In this document: positions 1 through 5,661 of the stretch, in pieces
Layout of the letters: the number at the start of each line of letters is the position of its first letter
Position numbering within the stretch: position 1 is the first letter of the stretch
Made by a program: the position numbers and the translations under genes
Origin: DAOTTW01 sp034437615
GTDB lineage: Bacteria > Chloroflexota > Anaerolineae > Aggregatilineales > Phototrophicaceae
DNA: 12,878 nucleotides
Direction: 5' to 3'
Assembly (NCBI GenBank): GCA_034437615.1
Contig: DAOTTW010000256.1
Coordinates: forward strand, 1-12,878
Notes under the pieces: model-generated
What the model was told of the DNA's origin: nothing
Seen by the model: the letters and a program-made list of their open reading frames with translations, nothing else
The model's database searches: none

Positions 1-29
1 GTGTGGGAGAGTAGGCCGCCGCCAACCGG
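1..29 (+). rRNA. rrf: 5S ribosomal RNA, 3' end only (cut by window edge)
   Basis: The first bases contain GAGAGTAGG (7-15) followed by CCGCCGCCAACC (16-27). This matches the conserved 3' end of bacterial 5S rRNA: recalled from memory, Bacillus subtilis 5S ends GAGAGTAGG then ACGCCGCCAAGC, and E. coli has GAGAGTAGG at the same place. The exact 3' end (27-29) is a guess, because the pairing 5' strand lies outside the window. It implies a 16S-23S-5S operon, or at least a 5S gene, immediately upstream on the same strand. No strong terminator with a T-run is visible right after it. Confidence 0.82.
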
Positions 30-136
30 ATGTCTTACGGCAGCCCGCGCCAAGCTACAGCCTGTGAGTGTAACTGGCGCAGATGGCTTCTCGCTTTTGA
101 TTCAACACCCCCTTGCATCCCCAACTGTACCGGCAT

Positions 137-187
137 CTGATACCCCTACACAAAACAATCCACTGATACCCTGTAAGCTCTACACAA
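137..187. repeat. Short direct repeats upstream of the S41 peptidase gene
   Basis: CTGATACCC occurs at 137-145 and again at 163-171, and CTACACAA occurs at 146-153 and 180-187. Both words keep the same order, so this looks like a diverged duplication of a ~17-nt word. It lies between the 5S rRNA end and the likely promoter of the peptidase gene. It could be binding sites or chance; nothing else supports a function. Confidence 0.35.
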
Positions 188-192
188 TGGCG

Positions 193-216
193 CGATAGCA
201 CGCTATCGGCTACACT
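193..216. promoter_or_regulatory. Inverted repeat with adjacent possible -10 box before the S41 peptidase gene
   Basis: A perfect inverted repeat occupies 193-208 (arms CGATAGC and GCTATCG around AC). TACACT at 211-216 resembles a -10 box; the hexamer 17 nt further upstream (TGGCGC) is a poor -35. If this is the promoter, the palindrome sits in its spacer, where an activator or repressor could bind. The alternative is that it is a degenerate member of the hairpin repeat family seen elsewhere in the window: it shares the core TAGCACGCTA with the hairpin at 4899-4918 and is followed by CTAC, as the other hairpins are. Function is inferred only. Confidence 0.35.
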
Positions 217-253
217 AAGCATTCCACTTAAAGTTTTCTGCTAGGAGTGCTTA

Positions 254-2596
254 ATGTTACGTCGTGTGCTGTTCTTCGCTGCTGTCGCCGCGTTGATGAG
301 TGTCTTTGTGCTGCCAGCCTGGGCCATCGGTGAGGTAGAGCCGCAACCCGCGCCAGATGCAGCGATCATCAACGATGAGGGCGGCCCCGTTTTATTAGAA
401 GGTCAACTAGAATTTACGCTAGGTTTTTTCACGACGCTGTGGCGTGAACCCTACGTCCTGATGTACGACATGACGGGCTACATTGATGATGACGAGGATT
501 TTATCGCGCCACCAGAGTCACAAATTCTCGGCACCGTCACATCGGACCCGACACAATCCCCGATCAGCTATGAGCTACGCCTGCCTGCACGCCCCAACGG
601 GCAACTGCGCGATGTCGATCAGGATGGCAATATCGACGCGGGGGTGATGACCTTTGAGTTGCTCATCCTCGATAACGTCTACAGCGACCCGTTCGCACAG
701 GAACGCGACACACTGGCGGGCTATCCAAGCCTGGTCTTTAGCGATGACGCCGTTAACTACGGCGACATTATCGGCGGGCGCATGGTCGTATGGTCACCGG
801 ATGATCGGCAGGGCTTCCCGTCTGGTTTTGGTGAGGATGGCGAGCTATTTACCGCTGACGATCCAATTGTGAGCATCCCACAGGGCTACACCATCGTTGA
901 TTTTGACGAAGAGCCGTTCACCTTTGACCGTGCCGAAACTGGCAGCGTCGATCTGCTGGAATCCGAGGGCAACCGTCAGGACGATTTCTCTGATCTGAGC
1001 TATACCGAAGCCTTTGACGCAGCGATTGAAAAGATGCGCCGGGAATACGCCTTTACCGAACTGAAAGACATCGACTGGGACGCCCTCAAGGCTGAATTTA
1101 TGCCACAGATGGAGCAGGCCGAAGCCGACGAGGACAGCCAAGCCTATCAGCGTGTGCTGCGTGATTTCGCCTGGTCGATCCCTGATGGCCACATGTCCGC
1201 GCCGATCTCTGTGCAGGAATTTCGCTTTGCGACGGACGGCGGCCTGGGCATCGCTGTGCGTGAAGTCGATGATGGCCGTGTGATTGTGAATTATCTGCTG
1301 GACGGCAGCCCTGCCGACGAAGCAGGCATCCAGATGCGTGCCGAAATCCTGCAAATCAACGGCGAAGACGTACAGACGGTGATTGATAACACTGTGCCCT
1401 GGTCAGCACCCTTCAGCACGGACCACGTGCTGCGCTTACAGCAGTTGCGCTACATTGTGCGCTTCCCGGTAGAAACTGACGTTGAAATTACATACCGCAA
1501 CCCCGATTCTGACCTGACGCGCACCGCGACCATGACCACCGTTGCAGAGCGTGAGAGCTTTACCTTCTCATCGTTCAATCAAGGGCGTGATGGTGACGAA
1601 CTGCCTGTTGAATTTGAACTGCGCGATGATGGTTATGGCTACGTCAAGATTTGGAGCTTTAGCGATGACCTGCCGCTGACGCTGGACCTATGGAAACGCG
1701 CACTGGCCACGTTCCGCGCCAATCAGGTGCCCGGTATCATCATCGACATGCGTCAGAACGGCGGCGGCTTCACCAGCTTCGGCTATCAGATGATGGCCTA
1801 CTTCTTCAATGAGGAACTGGAGATCGAAATTGAGAGCGTCTACGATGACAGCATTGAGGATTTCTGGATCAACGAGGAAGATGGCTATGAGACCTTCGAC
1901 CTGCCGCCGGAAAACGAGCGCTACAATGGCGAACTGGCCGTCTTGGTTGGTCCGAGTTGCTCTAGCGCCTGTGAATTTGTGGTGCGCAGCCTGACGCTGG
2001 ATGACCGCGCCGCGATTGTCGGCCAATATCCTACAGGTGGGCTAGCGGGCGGCTGGCAGCCGTTCTTCATGCCGGATGATGTGCAATTGCCGATTATCCG
2101 CGTGCGCACCTTCGACCCTGAAGGCAATATCGTGATCGAGGGCACGGGCGTCGAACCTACGATTGAGGTGCCTGTGAACGAAGAGACGCTTTTCAGCGAT
2201 GGCGACCCCATCCTGGAAGCTGCTGTTACGCATCTGGACGAACTGACCGCCCTGGATACGCTGGATGGTGGCACGGTTGCGATTGGCGAATCCCTGACGG
2301 GCGAACTGGCCCCACGCCAGCGCATCCGCTACGAATTGCAGGTTTCCGAGGGGGATGTGATTAGTATTTTTGCGGATGCAGACGACCCCGATACGCTGGA
2401 TACGGTGCTGCGCCTGTACTTCCCTGGTAGCGAAGACGTGATCGCTGCCAACGACGACGCCAGCGACGAGACAACCAACGCCGCCTTGCAAGCAATCGAA
2501 ATTCCGCAGGATTTCACGCTGTTGGTCGAGGTCGGGTCGTTTGAGGATGAAGGCAGCGGCGCGTTTGAACTGCGCATCGAGAACGCGGCTGAATAA
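254..2596 (+). CDS. Secreted S41 family serine peptidase with PDZ and C-terminal pre-peptidase-like domain
   Basis: 780 residues. The ATG at 254 is preceded by AGGAG (243-247), a 6-nt gap. Residues 1-24 are a signal peptide ending PAWA, so the product is exported. Residues ~30-240 form an acidic N-terminal region with a calcium-loop-like DVDQDGNID (120-128). D311-G312-H313 matches the DGH motif of S41 enzymes. A PDZ-like segment spans ~329-375, and the S41 core ~460-636 has the nucleophile motif SSACE with Ser571 as the likely nucleophile. The stretch after it (TGGLAGGW) lacks the Lys that CtpA-type proteases carry there, so a Ser/His mechanism of the tricorn/IRBP-like branch is more likely. 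Residues ~672-780 resemble a bacterial pre-peptidase C-terminal (PPC) beta-domain, usually linked to secretion or surface retention. Substrate unknown. The gene stands alone and converges on the PaaK-like gene. Confidence 0.88.
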   Translation: MLRRVLFFAAVAALMSVFVLPAWAIGEVEPQPAPDAAIINDEGGPVLLEGQLEFTLGFFTTLWREPYVLMYDMTGYIDDDEDFIAPPESQILGTVTSDPTQSPISYELRLPARPNGQLRDVDQDGNIDAGVMTFELLILDNVYSDPFAQERDTLAGYPSLVFSDDAVNYGDIIGGRMVVWSPDDRQGFPSGFGEDGELFTADDPIVSIPQGYTIVDFDEEPFTFDRAETGSVDLLESEGNRQDDFSDLSYTEAFDAAIEKMRREYAFTELKDIDWDALKAEFMPQMEQAEADEDSQAYQRVLRDFAWSIPDGHMSAPISVQEFRFATDGGLGIAVREVDDGRVIVNYLLDGSPADEAGIQMRAEILQINGEDVQTVIDNTVPWSAPFSTDHVLRLQQLRYIVRFPVETDVEITYRNPDSDLTRTATMTTVAERESFTFSSFNQGRDGDELPVEFELRDDGYGYVKIWSFSDDLPLTLDLWKRALATFRANQVPGIIIDMRQNGGGFTSFGYQMMAYFFNEELEIEIESVYDDSIEDFWINEEDGYETFDLPPENERYNGELAVLVGPSCSSACEFVVRSLTLDDRAAIVGQYPTGGLAGGWQPFFMPDDVQLPIIRVRTFDPEGNIVIEGTGVEPTIEVPVNEETLFSDGDPILEAAVTHLDELTALDTLDGGTVAIGESLTGELAPRQRIRYELQVSEGDVISIFADADDPDTLDTVLRLYFPGSEDVIAANDDASDETTNAALQAIEIPQDFTLLVEVGSFEDEGSGAFELRIENAAE

Positions 2597-2600
2597 CTTC

Positions 2601-2672
2601 GGCGGACGCGCCGTTGCGCGTCCCTACGAATGACACGGTTTGCGGACGCCGGATGGGGCGTCCGGGGCGGCG
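2601..2672. repeat. Two-hairpin intergenic repeat (REP/BIME-like)
   Basis: Two hairpins lie between convergent stop codons. Hairpin 1 has arms GGACGCG (2604-2610) and CGCGTCC (2617-2623) with loop CCGTTG, and is followed by CTACG. Hairpin 2 has arms GGACGCC (2644-2650) and GGCGTCC (2657-2663) with loop GGATGG, and is followed by GGGGCGGCG. The same layout recurs at 4964-5048 and 5123-5207. It could also stop transcription from both sides, but no T-run follows either stem, so a classic terminator is not supported. Confidence 0.8.
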
Positions 2673-2677
2673 TAGGC

Positions 2678-3883
2678 TTATTCCCAGGTGCGCTGGTCGA
2701 TAATCATACGATCACTGTCTGCCAGCGCGTCCACGAATTCCACGCTATCAATGCGCAGGCGAACGGCTGCTTGCGCTAACTGCTGCAATTGCTCTGCAAC
2801 GCCTGCGCTGGATGCCCCTTCGTTCAGCAGCACTTTTAGCGTCACGACATCTTTGTTATCTGGGCGTGTGATGACAGCCTGCAACGTCTTGATCTGTGGG
2901 AACTGGCCCACAGCCGCTTTTAACTGGCTGGGATGCAAGAACATACCGCGCACCTTGATGGCCGCACCGCTGCGCCCGAATAAGCCCGTTAATTGCTGGC
3001 TGCCCGTGCATTTGGCGTCCGTCTGTGGTGCGAGTGCGCCCAGATCACCCGTGCCAAAACGGATCAGCGGATAGGACTTGTTGAAGGTGGTCACGACGAT
3101 CTCGCCAATTGCGCCGGGTTCCACGTCCGCGCCGGTGTCGGGGTCTACGATCTGCACATAGACGTTATCCGTCAGGCAAAAACCCTGCACACCTTCCACC
3201 GTGTAGCCGATGAAGCCCAGGTCTGCGGTGCCATAGGCCGAGGTGGTTTTCATGCCCCATTCGCCCTCAAAGCGTGCCTGCTGCGATGGCGTATACGGCT
3301 CTGCGGAGAACAGCGCCTTCTTAATCGGGAACGTATCCGGCGAGCCACCAGCCGCCTCAACTTTATCCAGGATGCCCATGAGATAGCTGGGCTGCCCTAC
3401 GAAGCCGCTTGCCTTCAGCGCTTGCGCCACATGTAGCAACAGGTCGCTGTTGCCGGGTCCAAACGGAATGGTCGTCGCGCCCACGCCGTTGATGCCCTGT
3501 TCCAGCAAAGCGCCTGCTGGCGTCAGGTGATACGTAAACGTGTTCAGCACGCGGTCCCCCTTGCTGAAGCCCACATAGCGAAACGGTGCGAGCGCTGCGT
3601 CGGGGTCTTCGACGGGCGGTTGTGGGTCGAAAATGGGGCCGGGTGAGATAAAAATGCGTGGCAGGTCGTCCGGGTTGATGGTCAGGAAGCCGCCGAAGGG
3701 TGGGTTTTTCTGGTGGATTGCGACCAGTGCATCTTTGCTGAGTATGGGAATCTGTTTGAGGTCGGCGGTGCCTTGAATGGCGTCGGGGCTGACGCCTGCA
3801 TCGTCCATGATCTGCTTGATTGCGGGCGCGTGTGCGTAGGCATGTGCGATCAACTCGCGAATACGACTATCGAAGTTCGTCAA
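2678..3883 (-). CDS. PaaK-like adenylate-forming enzyme (phenylacetate-CoA ligase family), atypical nucleotide-binding loop
   Basis: 401 residues, a little shorter than typical PaaK (~430-440). It would activate a carboxylic acid with ATP and possibly transfer it to CoA; the substrate cannot be read from sequence. Recognisable ANL core motifs are YGTADLG (217-223, A5-like), FGTGDLG (276-282, A7-like) and GRSGAAIKVRG (303-313, A8-like, before the C-terminal lid). The A3 loop, usually rich in Ser/Thr/Gly (SSGTTGKP type), is replaced by SPGPIFDP (80-87). The C-terminal lysine region reads SDRMIIDQR (390-398), without an obvious catalytic Lys. The start is TTG at 3883, chosen because a perfect AGGAGG precedes it by 7 nt. 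It lies 73 nt downstream of livF, probably in the same transcript. From memory, PaaK-like proteins with SPGPI loops accompany liv genes in other bacteria; activity is uncertain. Confidence 0.82.
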   Translation of the reverse strand: MTNFDSRIRELIAHAYAHAPAIKQIMDDAGVSPDAIQGTADLKQIPILSKDALVAIHQKNPPFGGFLTINPDDLPRIFISPGPIFDPQPPVEDPDAALAPFRYVGFSKGDRVLNTFTYHLTPAGALLEQGINGVGATTIPFGPGNSDLLLHVAQALKASGFVGQPSYLMGILDKVEAAGGSPDTFPIKKALFSAEPYTPSQQARFEGEWGMKTTSAYGTADLGFIGYTVEGVQGFCLTDNVYVQIVDPDTGADVEPGAIGEIVVTTFNKSYPLIRFGTGDLGALAPQTDAKCTGSQQLTGLFGRSGAAIKVRGMFLHPSQLKAAVGQFPQIKTLQAVITRPDNKDVVTLKVLLNEGASSAGVAEQLQQLAQAAVRLRIDSVEFVDALADSDRMIIDQRTWE

Positions 3884-3890
3884 TGTGTTG

Positions 3891-3896
3891 CCTCCT
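3891..3896 (-). promoter_or_regulatory. Strong ribosome binding site that fixes a TTG start
   Basis: On the minus strand AGGAGG (plus-strand CCTCCT at 3891-3896) is followed by 7 nt and then TTG ACG AAC. No ATG or GTG lies at a suitable distance, so TTG at 3883 is the likely start of the PaaK-like gene. Confidence 0.8.
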
Positions 3897-3956
3897 GTAT
3901 GTAATTATTTGTTTTGTATAGGCATGGCGCGAGCGGCCACACAATACTATAGCCGA

Positions 3957-4802
3957 TTAACCGAGCCAGCGCTTGCGCCGCTTGTAATGCTTCACTTCAC
4001 GGTAGCTTTTGCGCTCACCCATCTGGTTCAGGCCCAGGTAAAATTCTTTGATGTCCTCGTTTTCGCGCAGTTGCGCCGCCGGACCATCGAGCACGATGCG
4101 CCCATTTTCCATCACATAGCCATAATCCGCCAATGACAGGGCAGCGCGGGCGTTTTGCTCTACGATGAGCACGGAAACGCCTTCTTGCTGGTTGATGCGC
4201 TGCACATGGCCGAAAATTTCCTCTACCAGCATCGGGGCCAGCCCTAGCGATGGTTCATCGAGCATAATCAGCTTGGGGTGGCCCATCAGCGCACGGCCAA
4301 TCACCAGCATTTGCCCCTCACCGCCGGATAGATAGCCGCTGGTGCGCCGTGCGAGGTCTTTCAGGCGCGGGAAATACTGATAGACGCGCTCAAGGTCCTG
4401 CTTGAAGTCTGCGCCGCCGCGATACACCATCGAGCCGACGCGCAGATTTTCTTCTACGCTCAGGTGACGGAACAGCGGACGCCCTTCGATCACCTGAATC
4501 ACGCCGCGCCTAACGATGTCCTCCGGGCTGAGCGTGTTCAGTGTTTCGCCATCCCAGGTGATGTTGCCGCGTGTGATTTCACCGATTTCGCTGCGGAGTA
4601 GGCCGCTAATGGCCTTCAGCGTCGTGGATTTGCCCGCGCCGTTTGGCCCCAGCAGCGATATCACCTGACCAGGCTTGACCTCAAATGAGATGCCGCGCAG
4701 CACCAAGATCACGCCGTTGTAGACGACCTCGATATTGTTGATGTGCAGCGTACCGGATGTGCTGTCTTTGTTTTTGGGTTTTGCGTCTCGTGTGGCTTGC
4801 AT
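3957..4802 (-). CDS. livF: Branched-chain amino acid-type ABC transporter ATP-binding protein (LivF-like)
   Basis: 281 residues. This is the ATPase subunit of a HAAT/Liv-type importer, acting on the cytoplasmic side of the membrane. Walker A is GPNGAGKST (52-60), the signature is LSGGEGQ (158-164, with Gly where Gln is commoner) and Walker B is LIMLDEP (178-184). IVEQNA (213-218) carries Gln where most ABC ATPases have the switch His, as is usual in LivF. The last ~20 residues (from ~262) form a strongly basic extension ending KRRKRWLG, beyond the normal LivF end. The ATG at 4802 has no clear Shine-Dalgarno, but there is no in-frame Met upstream before a stop. The PaaK-like gene follows in the same direction. 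No livG, permease or binding-protein gene is adjacent, so the partner subunits must be elsewhere, and the ligand may not be an amino acid. Confidence 0.9.
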   Translation of the reverse strand: MQATRDAKPKNKDSTSGTLHINNIEVVYNGVILVLRGISFEVKPGQVISLLGPNGAGKSTTLKAISGLLRSEIGEITRGNITWDGETLNTLSPEDIVRRGVIQVIEGRPLFRHLSVEENLRVGSMVYRGGADFKQDLERVYQYFPRLKDLARRTSGYLSGGEGQMLVIGRALMGHPKLIMLDEPSLGLAPMLVEEIFGHVQRINQQEGVSVLIVEQNARAALSLADYGYVMENGRIVLDGPAAQLRENEDIKEFYLGLNQMGERKSYREVKHYKRRKRWLG

Positions 4803-4864
4803 GGCATGGCCTATTCATCTGGGTGCATTTTATTTTGGGGCGATTATCATCGGGCGACCGCCTT

Positions 4865-4918
4865 ATGGATAAACGAAAACGAACCTGTATGGTTGTAGGG
4901 GCTTAGCACGCTAAGCCC
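4865..4918 (+). repeat. Single-hairpin repeat unit with 36-nt leader
   Basis: A 36-nt leader (4865-4900, starting ATGGATAAACGAAA and ending GTAGGG) runs into a strong stem at 4899-4918 with arms GGGCTTAGC and GCTAAGCCC around AC. The leader matches the minus-strand copy at 10741-10776 at 30 of 36 positions by manual alignment, while the hairpin that follows is completely different. This suggests a modular element with a conserved flank and an exchangeable stem. Confidence 0.75.
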
Positions 4919-4963
4919 TGGGCGCAATGCATGTAGTTATTTGGTTTTTCGTTGTTCCTGTGT

Positions 4964-5122
4964 GGCGGACGCAGCAAGCCGCGTCCCTACACAGCCGTTT
5001 TGGACCGTAGGGACGCCATTCTTGGCGTCCGGGGCGGCGTCAGCCGCCATAAAATACAGTCAATCATAAAAAACCTGCCCTTGAGAAGGGGGTATGAGGG
5101 GGTTTACAGGGGTAGATTTTTC
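4964..5122 (+). repeat. Tandem repeat copy A, 159 bp, three hairpins
   Basis: The unit starts GGCGGACGC and repeats at 5123. Hairpin A1: GGACGC (4967-4972) with GCGTCC (4981-4986), followed by CTACAC. Hairpin A2: GGACGCCA (5011-5018) with TGGCGTCC (5023-5030), loop TTCT, preceded by GTAG. Hairpin A3: GGCGGC (5033-5038) with GCCGCC (5043-5048), loop GTCA. An AT-rich stretch (5049-5070) and a G-rich tail with CCCTT/AAGGG and TTTACAGGGGTAG follow. A1 and A2 point in opposite directions, with CCCTAC and GTAGGG facing each other. Confidence 0.85.
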
Positions 5123-5246
5123 GGCGGACGTGCCATTGCACGTCCCTACACAACCGCTGTGGACCGTAGGGACACCCAATGGGGTGTCCGAGGCGGCGTC
5201 AGCCGCCACAAAATACGGTCAAACATCAAATACCTACCCCTGTAAA
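5103..5246. repeat. 13-nt inverted repeat flanking copy B
   Basis: TTTACAGGGGTAG (5103-5115) is the exact reverse complement of CTACCCCTGTAAA (5234-5246). The pair encloses most of copy B. It could be a remnant of terminal inverted repeats or a long-range stem; it could also arise because both words belong to the G-rich tail module of the repeat in different states. Confidence 0.6.
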
Positions 5247-5267
5247 GGGATTGATGGGGTGAGGGCC
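5123..5267 (+). repeat. Tandem repeat copy B, diverged
   Basis: This copy has the same order as copy A. B1: GGACGTG (5126-5132) with CACGTCC (5139-5145), loop CCATTG, then CTACAC. B2: GGACACCC (5170-5177) with GGGTGTCC (5182-5189), loop AATG, preceded by GTAG. B3: GGCGGC (5192-5197) with GCCGCC (5202-5207), identical to A3. The tail (ACCTACCCCTGTAAAGGG, from 5232) aligns with the A tail. The end is approximate. Stems B1 and B2 differ from A1 and A2 in sequence but still pair. Confidence 0.82.
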
Positions 5268-5335
5268 AAGTTGCGGGCAAAACATGCCTGCCTGAGTCGT
5301 TACGATATACGCCCCGATGCTAATCTACATGAGTG

Positions 5336-5554
5336 TTACAGGTTGTTCTGAATCTTAGCGGCCCACTCATCGACCTGCTTCTCGGCTTCTTCCCTTGCGA
5401 TGCCGTACTTGGCCTGAATCTGGCCGATGAACTTTTCGCGTTCGCCGTTGGCTTCGACCACTTCGTCGTCCGTAAATTGGCCCCACTGCTCTTTAACGCT
5501 GCCAGTGAGCTGCTTCCAATTGCCCTTAATCTGTTCCCATGTTGCGTTTGCCAT
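5336..5554 (-). CDS. CsbD-like small stress-response protein
   Basis: 72 residues from the ATG at 5554. This start is preferred over an in-frame ATG at 5593 because AAAGGAG lies just before it and the family begins MxNxxWEQIKGNWKQ. The sequence reads ATWEQIKGNWKQLTGSVKEQ then WGQFTDDEV, the CsbD-family pattern of a short, charged, mostly helical protein of ~60-70 residues. In Bacillus subtilis csbD is controlled by the general stress factor sigma-B; the biochemical role of the family is not established. The gene follows the glycosyltransferase on the same strand with a weak hairpin between, so it may be independently transcribed. It is unlikely to be functionally linked to its neighbours. Confidence 0.88.
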   Translation of the reverse strand: MANATWEQIKGNWKQLTGSVKEQWGQFTDDEVVEANGEREKFIGQIQAKYGIAREEAEKQVDEWAAKIQNNL

Positions 5555-5562
5555 GTTGTAGG

Positions 5563-5569
5563 CTCCTTT
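5563..5569 (-). promoter_or_regulatory. Ribosome binding site deciding the csbD-like start
   Basis: The minus strand reads AAAGGAG (plus-strand CTCCTTT 5563-5569), 8 nt before the ATG at 5554. The upstream in-frame ATG at 5593 would put this site inside the coding region and add 13 residues absent from the family. Confidence 0.75.
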
Positions 5570-5640
5570 GTCGTTATGCTTGAAACCTAGCATAGTACGC
5601 GCTGGTTGTCATACTCAGGCAACCTCTGGCCCGTTTATAA

Positions 5641-5656
5641 ATGGTCCTTATGACCA
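5641..5656 (-). terminator. Weak hairpin after the glycosyltransferase gene
   Basis: On the minus strand TGGTC and GACCA (plus 5652-5656 and 5642-5646) can pair around a 5-nt loop, followed by TTTATAAA. The stem is only 5 bp and the T-run is imperfect. It is placed 5 nt after the stop codon of the glycosyltransferase, so a weak intrinsic terminator is plausible. Confidence 0.35.
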
Positions 5657-5661
5657 CTTCT

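Larger units (their letters stand above)
4803..5335. other. Gene-free interval between csbD-like and livF-like genes
   Basis: These 533 nt hold no credible gene. Hairpin repeats fill 4865-4918 and 4964-5267. Open frames across the block (for example 4952-5245 plus) are by-products of the repeats. 4803-4864, just upstream of livF, should contain its promoter, but no convincing -35/-10 pair was found. In 5268-5335, downstream of the csbD-like gene, only a weak imperfect stem (GCGGGC / GCCTGC) without a T-run is visible. Confidence 0.7.

Noticed and set aside
1..198. 65-codon open frame starting GTG at the window edge
   Set aside because: Its first part is the 5S rRNA 3' end, and the rest has no ribosome site or protein-like composition.
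845..1354. 169-codon antisense frame inside the S41 peptidase gene
   Set aside because: The sense frame has clear family motifs throughout, and this frame has no recognisable domain.
4952..5245. 97-codon open frame with an internally repeated peptide (RPYTxxxDRRD...VRGGVSRHKI)
   Set aside because: The peptide repetition simply mirrors the 159-bp tandem hairpin repeat; stems and loops, not codons, are conserved.
4865..5267. CRISPR array
   Set aside because: The repeats are imperfect, hairpin-based and 159 bp apart, without uniform spacers, and no cas gene is present.
5555..5593. Longer csbD-like start (13 extra residues)
   Set aside because: AAAGGAG lies inside this extension, directly before the start typical of the family.
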